This document shows positions 43,906-51,439 of a DNA stretch of 64,000 bases, in pieces. The stretch spans positions 248,001-312,000 of the forward strand of contig NZ_JAFMTA010000001.1 of assembly GCF_017916515.1 (NCBI RefSeq). Direction: 5' to 3'. The stretch is from Naasia sp. SYSU D00948. GTDB lineage: Bacteria > Actinomycetota > Actinomycetes > Actinomycetales > Microbacteriaceae. Below the pieces are notes generated by a model. It made no database searches, was not told the origin of the DNA, and saw only the letters and a list, made by a program, of their open reading frames with translations. Both the position numbers and the translations under genes were made by a program. The stretch's first letter is position 1. The number at the start of each line of letters is the position of its first letter.

Positions 43906-44129
43906 TTCTGGAGCGACTGCATCAGGCATGGACCGACAACGACGGGGAAGGCGTGCGGAGATTCCTCAAGGTGGGTGCCGGGGCGGTACAGACCGTGATC
44001 GGAAGCGTCGCCCGAGAAGTCCCTGGCGGCGAGGTGATCGCTGAAGCTGCTGGCGGCATCGTCTCTGCCATCGACTTCTTCGAAGCCAGAGGCACCAAGG
44101 ACGGGGCTCGAGGCTTTGGAGACGGATGA
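43902..44129 (+). CDS. Small hypothetical protein, coupled to or split from the preceding gene
   Basis: 75 residues beginning at TTG 43902, which overlaps the preceding stop. ILERLHQAWTDNDGEGVRRFL is amphipathic helix; GAGAVQTVIGSVAREVPGG and VIAEAAGGIVSAIDFFE look like a helical hairpin with mild hydrophobicity. No family recognised. TTG starts are rare here, which favours the view that this is the C-terminal part of the upstream protein after a frameshift. Confidence 0.4.
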   Translation: MILERLHQAWTDNDGEGVRRFLKVGAGAVQTVIGSVAREVPGGEVIAEAAGGIVSAIDFFEARGTKDGARGFGDG

Positions 44130-44313
44130 CCGACGCCTCGTGGGGTGTCGAGGAACACCAATGAGGAGGGCACCAGCATCGGTCGGTTCGCGGCCCCCGG
44201 TGCCGTTCCAGCTCCTGAGCTGGGCCGACTCACTGAGCCGGGGGCGAAGATCCGGGCGTTGAAAGAGCGGACCTCGTCGTCGGGATTGAGAGTTCCCCTG
44301 GCCCGCTCGCACC

Positions 44314-44763
44314 TCAGCGGAGAGCGGTGCGGGCCGTCGAGGTGACGCTGATCCGGATGCCCTCCGGAAGTAGCGGCGACCCCAGCGGCGGACGCCAGAC
44401 GGCGGACAGGGTGACCTCGGCGCTCGTTCCGTCGGGGCTGCCCGCGCCCTCGAGCTCGAGACCCTCGACGGGCGCCGGGACCGAGGTCAGGTAGCTGCGC
44501 GCCGCCTCCCGCACCTGAGTCGACGTGAGAACGGGCCGGACCTCGCCGTCCTCGCCGACCGCGACGGAGTCGAGCGGGAACGACTGAGCCGCAGTGAGCG
44601 CGGCCGCGTCCGCCAGCGTGTAGAGGCGCTTGCGCTCGAGGTAGAGCGAGCTCGCTCCTGCGACGACGACGATCAGCGCGAGCGCGATCGCGACGAAGCC
44701 GGCGAGCAGCGGAAGGATCGATCCCTCGTCCGGTCCCAGCGGTCGGGGCGGGCGTGCGGTCAT
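44314..44763 (-). CDS. Rv3654c-family TadE/TadG-like protein
   Basis: 149-residue minor pilin-like protein. An N-terminal helix (GSILPLLAGFVAIALALIVV, preceded by PLGPDE) is followed by SLYLERKRLYTLADAAALTAAQSF, the hallmark of the Tad pilus TadG-like group, and a secreted beta-rich domain. ATG 44763 overlaps the stop of the TadE gene upstream as ATGA. In mycobacteria the equivalent gene ends the Rv3654c-Rv3656c cluster. Confidence 0.82.
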   Translation of the reverse strand: MTARPPRPLGPDEGSILPLLAGFVAIALALIVVVAGASSLYLERKRLYTLADAAALTAAQSFPLDSVAVGEDGEVRPVLTSTQVREAARSYLTSVPAPVEGLELEGAGSPDGTSAEVTLSAVWRPPLGSPLLPEGIRISVTSTARTALR

Positions 44764-45197
44764 CGCTCGCCGGCCTCGAAACGGGCGACGGGAAGGGTCG
44801 CGGTTCCCTCGACCGGGATCGTGACCGGCAGCCCGTCGGGAACGAGAGGCAGGGCGACGGCCGCCCTGACGAGGACCATGATCTCGGCCCCTCGCTCGCC
44901 GCACTCCCCCGCGGGCCTGCAGGTGACCTCGACCTCGGCTCCGTCGCGCACCCCGAAGTCCTCGAGGGCGAGGGCGACGACCTGCTCCGCCTGCTCGCCG
45001 ACGGCCGGGTCGCCGACGCCCCGGGAGAGCACCAGGGCCGCGCCGCGCGCCGCTCCCTCGGTCGCGAAGGCCGCGGCCTGCAGCGCGCCGAGGGTCACCA
45101 CGAGGTAGACGAGAGGGACGAGGAGGAGCACAGCGCCGGCGAGGAACTCGATCCCCGCGGATCCCTCCTCAGGGTCCGCTGTCCTCGAGCGGGGCAC
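44760..45197 (-). CDS. TadE-family minor pilin-like protein
   Basis: 145 residues. EEGSAGIEFLAGAVLLLVPLVYLVVTLG is the pilin-like N-terminal helix with the Glu that is needed for assembly (shown here as GSAGIEFLAGAVLLLVP). It is followed by AAFATEGAARGAALVLSRG and an extracytoplasmic domain with two cysteines (VTCRPAGECGE). GTG 45197 is chosen with GGAGG nine bases before it; ATG 45218 is possible. It overlaps the preceding broken tadE gene. Confidence 0.82.
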   Translation of the reverse strand: MPRSRTADPEEGSAGIEFLAGAVLLLVPLVYLVVTLGALQAAAFATEGAARGAALVLSRGVGDPAVGEQAEQVVALALEDFGVRDGAEVEVTCRPAGECGERGAEIMVLVRAAVALPLVPDGLPVTIPVEGTATLPVARFEAGER

Positions 45198-45569
45198 GGC
45201 CTTCCACCTCCACAGCATCCTCGATGCCGAACAGCCCGAGCACCGGAAGCGGCGCCGTCACCGCCACTTGCGCGATCGCCATGCCCGCAAGGTCCGACTG
45301 CTCGGCCGTCACCTCCACCGGATAGGCGGGCCCGAGTGCCGCCTCGATCAGCTGCCGTGTCCGCTCGGCCCCGCTCTCGAGCGATCCTCCGCCGAGCGCC
45401 GCATGCCGGCCCCCTCGGCGGCCGCATCCGTCACCGTGTTCCGCACGTGGAGGGCGAGTCCGAGCTGCAGCACCGACAGCACGAGCAGGACGAGCACGGC
45501 GCCGACCATCACGAACTCGGCCGGGGCCGAGCCATCGTCGGACGCTCGGCCAGTGTGCCGATCGGGCAC
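45169..45569 (-). pseudogene. TadE-like minor pilin gene with a single-base frameshift
   Basis: Frame one gives a GTG start (45569), GSAPAEFVMVGAVLVLLVLSV and VRNTVTDAAAEGA; after about 45408 the reading continues in another frame as RHAALGGGSLESGAERTRQL to APLEDSGP and a stop at 45169. Adding one C in GGGGCCGGC restores a normal TadE (EGARHAAL is the usual family sequence). It may be a true mutation or a sequencing/assembly error in a C/G run. The downstream two minor-pilin genes are intact. Confidence 0.75.
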
Positions 45570-45583
45570 GGCCAGGACGCGGC

Positions 45584-45757
45584 TCAGAACGAGCTGACGC
45601 GGTCGATCGCCTGCTCGAAGACTGTGGTGAGCGCCGGTCCGGCGACACCCCACAGCACGAGCACGAGACCCGCGGTCATCAGGGTGATCAGCACCCACCC
45701 GGGGACGTCGCCGCGGTCATCCGCGAGTCGATCGGCAGTGCGGTTGAGGAAAGACAT
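45584..45757 (-). CDS. Flp/DUF4244-type small pilin
   Basis: 57 residues: a basic start, then GDVPGWVLITLMTAGLVLVLW as a single hydrophobic helix and a short tail VFEQAIDRVSSF. This matches the small Flp-like pilin (DUF4244) that begins Rv3656c-type clusters. ATG 45757 has GGAGG six bases before it. It is the first gene of the pilin operon. The TadA ATPase and TadB/TadC membrane genes are not next to it. Confidence 0.8.
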   Translation of the reverse strand: MSFLNRTADRLADDRGDVPGWVLITLMTAGLVLVLWGVAGPALTTVFEQAIDRVSSF

Positions 45758-45758
45758 C

Positions 45759-45791
45759 GGGCACCTCCGCCGACATGATGTCGTCGTGCCC
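45759..45791. promoter_or_regulatory. Nested dyad overlapping the pilin ribosome site
   Basis: The palindrome CGACATGATGTCG (45771-45783) sits inside an outer pair GGGCAC (45759-45764) / GTGCCC (45786-45791). It covers the ribosome site and start region of the pilin gene and could be an operator or an RNA hairpin. Confidence 0.35.
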
Positions 45792-45907
45792 GGTCCGACT
45801 GCCGCACCTCTCCACAGGTGCGCCCGCGGTGGGGCGATGGTCTGCCGGGGTGCCGGACTCGCCATCCTGCCGTTGCCGCACCTGCCCCTCACGGGCACCA
45901 TCGACAC

Positions 45908-46246
45908 GTGACCAAGTACCTCATCTCCTTCCCGAGCCGGGCGATGGTGATCACGGAGGAGGAGCTCCCGATCGTGAGCGCCGAGTCTCACGCCGCGATC
46001 GAGGAGGCGAAGGCCGCGGGCGTCTACGTCTTCGGCGGAGGAATCGCGGAGCAGGTCGAACCGGTGCTCGTGTCGGCCGACGGCGCGGTCACGCCCGGGA
46101 CCTACCCGGGCAGCGACCTCACGGGTGGGTTCCTCGTGCTGGAGCTGCCGAACCGGGAGGACGCGGTCGAGTGGGCCAGGAGGATCGCGGCGGCCTGCCG
46201 CTGCTCACAGGAGCTGCGCGAGTTCGGATACGACCCCGCGAGCTAG
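45908..46246 (+). CDS. YciI-like domain protein without DGPF motif
   Basis: 112 residues: MTKYLISFPSRAMVIT, SHAAIEEAKAAGVYVFGGGI and LPNREDAVEWARRIAAACRC follow the YciI/DGPF plan, but the DGPF signature is replaced by GTYPGSDLTGGFLVLEL. GTG 45908 lies at the conserved N terminus. It stands alone, without a sigma factor; no ECF42-type hexamers are seen upstream. Function unknown. Confidence 0.78.
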   Translation: MTKYLISFPSRAMVITEEELPIVSAESHAAIEEAKAAGVYVFGGGIAEQVEPVLVSADGAVTPGTYPGSDLTGGFLVLELPNREDAVEWARRIAAACRCSQELREFGYDPAS

Positions 46247-46261
46247 TGCCGAACCCGGCAC
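46246..46261. terminator. Short hairpin after the lone YciI-like gene
   Basis: GTGCCG (46246-46251) pairs with CGGCAC (46256-46261) around AACC, starting at the last base of the stop codon. Weak stem, followed by a C/T-rich stretch. Confidence 0.3.
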
Positions 46262-46294
46262 CACCACCTCTTCCTCTGTCGGTGCCCCCTTTCG

Positions 46295-46300
46295 TAGGCT
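46295..46300 (+). promoter_or_regulatory. Candidate -10 element of the sugar ABC operon (TAGGCT)
   Basis: TAGGCT in the 269-base gap before the binding-protein gene, leaving a leader of about 210 bases. No repressor gene is adjacent and no clear LacI-type palindrome is seen. Confidence 0.3.
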
Positions 46301-46515
46301 GAGACCTCCCAGCCCCGCCTCTTTCCCCCAGAGAGGACGGACCACCCCTTGCCGCACCGCGACCCCCTCGGAACTCGCGCGAGCGCCTCCGCCGCAGCGC
46401 CATTCGTGCCGCTGGCCCACCTCGTGAGCGATACCTGACGCCGACCGACGAGCTCGGACGGGCGGGATCCATCCGCTGATCCGCCGAGCCACGAAGAACA
46501 GGATGGGAAGGGGCG

Positions 46516-47805
46516 ATGATGCCGAAGAGAAGAGTCATGCTCGCGGCGGCGATGGCGCTGCCGCTCACCCTCGCGGGCTGCGCGGGGTTCACCGGAGGTG
46601 GCGGGAACGACGAGGAGGAGGGGAGCCTCACCTTCACGACCTGGGCGAGCGAGGCCGAGCAGGCCGCGTTCGAGTCGCTCATCGAGGACTTCGAGGCCGC
46701 CAACGAGGGGACCGACGTCAAGCTGAACGTCGTCCCCTACGAGCAGATGTTCACCAACATCGACGCCCAGTTGAGCTCGGGCGAGGCGCCGGATGTGTGG
46801 CGCGTCGACTACGGCAACCTCGGCGTGTACTCGAGCCAGGAGCAGCTGCTCGACCTCAGCGAGTACTTCAGCGACGACGAGATCGACGCCTTCGTGCCGG
46901 CGATGTGGGAGGCCGTCTCCTACGACGGCGTGCCCTACGGGGTGCCCCACCAGACGGACGTGTCCGCGCTGATGGTCAACGTGCCGCTCCTCGCGCAGGC
47001 GGGGATCACCGACATCCCGACGTCGCTCGAGGACGCGTGGACGTGGGAGGAGTTCGCCGACGTCGCGACGAAGCTCCGGGCGGCGCTGCCGGCCGAGCAG
47101 TTCCCCTTCGCCTACAACTGGCAGCTGGGCGGCACGCCCCGGTGGTTGAGCTGGCTGTTCCAGGCCGGCGGCGCGCTGCTCGAGGAGGACGGCACGACCC
47201 CGGCCATCGACTCGCCCGAGGGGGCGAAGGCGCTCGACTTCACGAAGAGCTTCTTCGCGAACAACTGGGTGCCGCCGACGAGCTCGGTCAAGTCCTCCAC
47301 CTACGCCGACTCGCTCTTCGTGGAGGGGACGACCGCGATGGCCTTCGTCGGGTCCTTCCTGGTGCCGGACGTGGAGAACCTCGCCGACTTCGAGTGGGCG
47401 GTGACGCCGATGCCGGTGGACGAGCGCGGCGCGACGGACCTCGGCGGCAACGCCCTCGTCGCGACGGCGGACACCGACCAGCCGGAGCTGGCGGCGGAGT
47501 TCCTCAAGTTCATGGTCGAGGCCGAGAACATGACCGCCTTCTGCGCGGCGACGAACGAGCTGCCCACGCGCGTCGACATCGCACCCGACTCGATCGAGTT
47601 CACCGTCCGTCCCGACGTGATGCCCGTCTTCGTCGAGCAGGCGACGACGCTCGAGCCGAGCGACGTGAAGCAGCTGACCTCTCCCTACCTGGCCGAGATC
47701 GCGGTCGCCCTCCAGGATCAGCTGGAGCTGGCGTTCGTCGGCGGGCAGAGCACCGAGGAGACCCTCGCGAACATCAGCGCGGCGGCCGCCGAAGCCACCA
47801 GCTGA
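46516..47805 (+). CDS. Sugar ABC transporter substrate-binding lipoprotein
   Basis: 429 residues, extracytoplasmic. Signal peptide with lipobox LAGC (Cys 22), an acidic linker, then a family 1 solute-binding fold: LTFTTWASEAEQAAFESLI, PDVWRVDYGNLGVYSSQ, GVPHQTDVSALMVNVPLL and ALVATADTDQPELAAEFLKFM. Aromatic-rich WTWEEF and WQLGG segments suggest a sugar or oligosaccharide ligand. ATG 46516 follows GGGAAGGGG; ATG 46519 is equally possible. First of a three-gene importer operon; the ATPase is not here and is probably a shared MsiK-like protein (inference). Confidence 0.93.
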   Translation: MMPKRRVMLAAAMALPLTLAGCAGFTGGGGNDEEEGSLTFTTWASEAEQAAFESLIEDFEAANEGTDVKLNVVPYEQMFTNIDAQLSSGEAPDVWRVDYGNLGVYSSQEQLLDLSEYFSDDEIDAFVPAMWEAVSYDGVPYGVPHQTDVSALMVNVPLLAQAGITDIPTSLEDAWTWEEFADVATKLRAALPAEQFPFAYNWQLGGTPRWLSWLFQAGGALLEEDGTTPAIDSPEGAKALDFTKSFFANNWVPPTSSVKSSTYADSLFVEGTTAMAFVGSFLVPDVENLADFEWAVTPMPVDERGATDLGGNALVATADTDQPELAAEFLKFMVEAENMTAFCAATNELPTRVDIAPDSIEFTVRPDVMPVFVEQATTLEPSDVKQLTSPYLAEIAVALQDQLELAFVGGQSTEETLANISAAAAEATS

Positions 47806-48731
47806 TGACCGTCGCCTCTGGTCGCGTCCGGGAGGGGAGCCGAACCCCCTTCCGGACGCGAGCGCGGTGGCGTGACTGGCTCGCGGGCTACGGGTTCCTC
47901 GCCCCGAACCTGCTGCTCATGGCGGTGTTCCTGTTCCTGCCGATCGTCTGGGCCATCCAGCTGTCGTTCCAGGAGTCGCGCGGCTTCGGGACGCCGGAGT
48001 GGGTGGGGCTGGACAACTACGCCAAGATGGCGGCCGACCCGGTCTTCTGGCAGAGCCTCGGCAACACGCTGCTGTTCACCGCGGTCACGGTGCCGCTGGA
48101 GCTGGCCGCCGGGCTCGGCCTCGCCGTCGTGCTCAACTCGGTGCTGCCCGCGCGAGGACTGTTCCGCACCATCATCGTGCTCCCCCTCGTGATCAGCGGC
48201 GTCGCCTCCGGGATGATCTCGGTCATCCTCTTCTACGAGTCGAACGGGCTGATCAACAAGGTCCTCAGCGCCGTGGGTCTGTCGCCGGTGGGCTGGCAGT
48301 CGGACGGCGGCGCCGCGATGGTGTCGGTGATCCTCACCGCGGTCTGGCTCCGCGTCGGCTTCAACATGATCATCTACATCGCCGGCCTGCAGAGCGTCTC
48401 CCCGGAGCTGTACGAGGCAGCGCGCATCGACGGCGCGTCCGCGTGGCAGCAGTTCCGATCGGTCACGGTGCCGCTCGTCGGCCCGTCGACCTTCTTCCTG
48501 CTGATCATGAACGTCATCGCGTCGTTCCAGGTCTTCGACCTGGTCTTCGTGATGACCGGCGGCGGCCCCGGGTACTCGACCTCGGTCCTCGGCACGTACG
48601 CGTACCGGAACGGCTTCCAGATCCGCGAGCAGGGGTACGGAGCGGCACTCGGCATCGTCATCCTGCTCGTCACGCTCCTCTTCACCTGGGTGCAGTGGCG
48701 GACGAGCCGCACCCGCGACCTGGTCGAGTAG
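47805..48731 (+). CDS. Sugar ABC transporter permease (MalF/UgpA type)
   Basis: 308 residues, six transmembrane helices: LAPNLLLMAVFLFLPIVWAI, then the core with the EAA loop SPELYEAARIDGASAWQQF. The start shares one base with the upstream stop (TGATG). Pairs with the next gene as a heterodimer. Confidence 0.94.
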   Translation: MTVASGRVREGSRTPFRTRARWRDWLAGYGFLAPNLLLMAVFLFLPIVWAIQLSFQESRGFGTPEWVGLDNYAKMAADPVFWQSLGNTLLFTAVTVPLELAAGLGLAVVLNSVLPARGLFRTIIVLPLVISGVASGMISVILFYESNGLINKVLSAVGLSPVGWQSDGGAAMVSVILTAVWLRVGFNMIIYIAGLQSVSPELYEAARIDGASAWQQFRSVTVPLVGPSTFFLLIMNVIASFQVFDLVFVMTGGGPGYSTSVLGTYAYRNGFQIREQGYGAALGIVILLVTLLFTWVQWRTSRTRDLVE

Positions 48732-48740
48732 GAGAGCGCC

Positions 48741-49643
48741 ATGACGACATCGACCCTGTCTCAGATCGCCCCCGTCGGCCAGCCGACGACCGAGGTGCAG
48801 CGGGGCCGCGGACCCGTCCGTCGACACGGCTCCACCGCGGGCCTCGTGGTCCGCATCGTCATCGCGGCGGTGGCCTCGGCCATCGTCTTCTTCCCGCTCT
48901 ACTGGATGCTCGTGGTCGCCTTCTCCCCGCCCGGGGAGGTGTTCGAGCGGGGCGTGCGGCTCTGGCCGAGCACCCTGACGCTCGAGAACTTCGCGAGCAT
49001 CTTCGAGCGCTACCCGGTCGGCGAGTGGTTCGTGAACTCGGTCGTGATCGGCGCCTTCGTCACGGCGCTCACCGTGTCGCTCAATCTCATGGCGGGCTAC
49101 GCGTTCGCGAAGATCCGCTTCCCGGGCAGCACGGCGCTGTTCCTCCTCGCGCTCGCGACGATGATGATCCCGGTGCAGGCGATCATGGTCGCCCAGTTCC
49201 GCGTCGTGAACGGGCTCGAGATCTACGGCACGTACTGGTCGGTGATCCTGCCGAGTGCCGCGGCCGCGTTCGGGATCTTCCTCGCCCGCCAGTTCATCCT
49301 GTCGATCCCGCAGGAGCTCATCGAGGCGGCCCGGATCGACGGCGCCGGTCACGTCCGGGTGTTCCTCCGGATCGTGCTGCCGCTGAGCAAGCCGCTCGTC
49401 GCCGTGCTGACCCTGCTGACGCTGCTCGGCAGCTGGAACGACTTCGCCTGGCCGCTGATCGCCCTCAAGGACAACGCACTGTTCACGCTCCCGGTCGGGC
49501 TGCTCTACATGAAGGGACAGACCACGCCGGACTACAGCGCGATCATGGCGATGGCTCTGATCTCCGTGCTCCCGATGGTGATCCTGTTCCTCGTCTTCCA
49601 GCGCTACTTCGTCCAGGGCTTCGCCCGGAGCGGCATCCGGTGA
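48741..49643 (+). CDS. Sugar ABC transporter permease (MalG/UgpE type)
   Basis: 300 residues, six helices: VRIVIAAVASAIVFFPLYWML at the N terminus and the EAA loop PQELIEAARIDGAGHVRVF. ATG 48741 with GGAGAGCGCC upstream. It ends the importer genes; the monooxygenase begins 16 bases later. Confidence 0.94.
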   Translation: MTTSTLSQIAPVGQPTTEVQRGRGPVRRHGSTAGLVVRIVIAAVASAIVFFPLYWMLVVAFSPPGEVFERGVRLWPSTLTLENFASIFERYPVGEWFVNSVVIGAFVTALTVSLNLMAGYAFAKIRFPGSTALFLLALATMMIPVQAIMVAQFRVVNGLEIYGTYWSVILPSAAAAFGIFLARQFILSIPQELIEAARIDGAGHVRVFLRIVLPLSKPLVAVLTLLTLLGSWNDFAWPLIALKDNALFTLPVGLLYMKGQTTPDYSAIMAMALISVLPMVILFLVFQRYFVQGFARSGIR

Positions 49644-49646
49644 CCG

Positions 49647-49652
49647 TATGGT
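49647..49652 (+). promoter_or_regulatory. -10 element of the monooxygenase gene (TATGGT, leaderless spacing)
   Basis: TATGGT ends seven bases before ATG 49660 and contains the alternative ATG 49648. It suggests a separate leaderless promoter after the sugar importer operon. Confidence 0.35.
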
Positions 49653-49659
49653 CCGCTCC

Positions 49660-51396
49660 ATGGCGGCGAAGCGAGGACGCAGCCCGACGCCGCCGGAGCG
49701 CTTCCCGCAGCCGCCTCAGCTCATCACCCCGTACTCGCAGCTCGGGATGCCGAGCGAGCGGCGACCGTGGTGGGCTCCCGCCGGCTGGCTCCTCGTCGCG
49801 GTGTCCACGCTGGTGTTCTACGCGGTGTTCCTCGTGCTGTCCCCGCTGATCCTCATCTGCGTCGTGGCGCGGCGGATGTGGGCACGGCGACTGCGCTACC
49901 GCAGGGACCCCCGGAACCTCCGCATCGCGATCGTCGGCGGCGGCTGGAGCGGGCTGCAGTGCCTGCAGCGGTTCAAGGCGCTCGGCGTGCACGACGTGGA
50001 CGTGTTCGAGCGGTACGACGAGATCGGCGGGACCTGGTCGAGAAACCTCCGCTATCACGGGCTGCAGATCCACGGCAGTATGACGGTCACCTCGTTCGAC
50101 GGCCTTCCCTACAGCGACGACCCCGACGTGCAGGGCGGGAAGGTGATGGCCGAGGAGGTGGAGCGGTACATCCACCGCTACGCCGACGCGTTCGACCTGC
50201 TCCCCCACGTCCGGCTGCACTCCAACGTCGACTCGGTCCGCTACCGGTCGGCGGATCGCACCGGCACCTTGACGATCACCGACACCCGGACCGGGGCGGT
50301 CCGGACGTCGCGCCCGTACCACCTCGTGATCTGGGCCTCGATGTCCGCGTACGGCGAGGTGCCGCGCCTCCCGGGCGCCGAGGAGTACCGGGGCCGGCAG
50401 CTGCACACGACGCAGTTCTCGCCGGAGGAGTTCGAGGACATCGTGCGCCACAACCGCCGGGTGGTGGTGGTCGGTGGCGGCAAGGCGGCGTGCGACGTCG
50501 TACTGGGGTTTCGGCGAGCCGGCTACGAGAACTTCGAATGGGTGATGCGGAAGCCCTACCTCTTCTACAAGTTCGAGGCGCTGCTGCACGACGCGTCCCC
50601 GATGGACCGGATCCGCGGTCTCTCCTACCTCGCCACGGTCCTGTGGCTGGGCGTCAGCAGGCGGCTGGGCGCCGTGCTGCACTGGTCGTCCGGCCACCTG
50701 TGGACCTTCGGCGCGCCGCACACGGACTTCACCCACTTCCACGGCGGCGTGCTCTGCGCGACCCAGCGCCGGGACCTCGACGGCGCCCCGCACACGGTAG
50801 GGGATCCGGTCCGCTTCGATGCCGACGGCATCGTGCTCGCCGACGGCCGGAGCGTGCCGGGCGATGTGGTCGTCTGGGCTACCGGCAACAGGAGCGGGAT
50901 CGACACGCTCCGCCTGGAGAAGGACGGCGAGCCGTTCACCCTGAGCCCGCGGGCGAAGCTCTACAACCACTTCATCGTGCCCGACCTGCCGGTCCTCGCC
51001 TCGTCGACGGCGCTCTGGACGACGTGGGGTCCGATGCGTGCCACCAACTCCGCGGACCTCGCCGTGTACCACCTCTGCGTGCGCGAGGAGCGCAGCGAGC
51101 AGGAGATGCAGCGCGCCGCGCGGCGTCAGCTGAGCGACAACAGCATCCTCCACTCCTTCATCTGGGCGAAGGGGGACTGCTGGCTGCAGCAGTGGGTCTA
51201 CTTCCACATCGACCTGATGCTCCAGGGGGTCACCCCGGTGGACGCATTCCTCAAGCACGCCATCGAGATCTTCGTCCTCGCGAAGGAGACACCGCTCGCG
51301 TTCGACATCCTGCCTCGCACCGGGCCGTTCACGAGGAGTGACCGATCCGCTCACGGGCGGCACGCGGCCGGCGTCCCGCTGGGAGCGCCCGAGTAG
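49660..51396 (+). CDS. Flavin-containing monooxygenase-like protein with N-terminal membrane helix
   Basis: 578 residues. A membrane helix (WLLVAVSTLVFYAVFLVLSP, about residues 45-65) precedes a class B flavin monooxygenase: FAD site AIVGGGWSGLQCLQRFKALG, DEIGGTWSRN, an FMO-like fingerprint in RGRQLHTTQFSPEEF, NADP site VVVVGGGKAACDVVLGF and ATGNRSGID near the end of the core. It probably oxygenates a carbon, nitrogen or sulfur substrate at the membrane face. No ribosome site is evident; the leaderless -10 favours ATG 49660 over 49648. Link to the sugar importer is positional only. Confidence 0.87.
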   Translation: MAAKRGRSPTPPERFPQPPQLITPYSQLGMPSERRPWWAPAGWLLVAVSTLVFYAVFLVLSPLILICVVARRMWARRLRYRRDPRNLRIAIVGGGWSGLQCLQRFKALGVHDVDVFERYDEIGGTWSRNLRYHGLQIHGSMTVTSFDGLPYSDDPDVQGGKVMAEEVERYIHRYADAFDLLPHVRLHSNVDSVRYRSADRTGTLTITDTRTGAVRTSRPYHLVIWASMSAYGEVPRLPGAEEYRGRQLHTTQFSPEEFEDIVRHNRRVVVVGGGKAACDVVLGFRRAGYENFEWVMRKPYLFYKFEALLHDASPMDRIRGLSYLATVLWLGVSRRLGAVLHWSSGHLWTFGAPHTDFTHFHGGVLCATQRRDLDGAPHTVGDPVRFDADGIVLADGRSVPGDVVVWATGNRSGIDTLRLEKDGEPFTLSPRAKLYNHFIVPDLPVLASSTALWTTWGPMRATNSADLAVYHLCVREERSEQEMQRAARRQLSDNSILHSFIWAKGDCWLQQWVYFHIDLMLQGVTPVDAFLKHAIEIFVLAKETPLAFDILPRTGPFTRSDRSAHGRHAAGVPLGAPE

Positions 51397-51439
51397 CGGC
51401 CCGCTTCGAGGGCGGGTCAACGAGTGGGCGGGAGGCCCG

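Noticed and set aside
43809-44312. Leftward frame of 167 codons in the accessory stretch
   Set aside because: It opposes the two small rightward genes, shows no family features and has no ribosome site. The rightward frames have better starts and helical patterns, though they are themselves uncertain.
44145-44345. Rightward 66-codon frame before the pilin genes
   Set aside because: It runs into the end of the intact TadG-like gene on the other strand, has no Shine-Dalgarno and a random-looking product.
43187-46246. Prophage or insertion element
   Set aside because: No integrase, transposase, attachment-site repeat, tRNA target or structural phage gene was seen, only small unknown genes and pilin-type genes.
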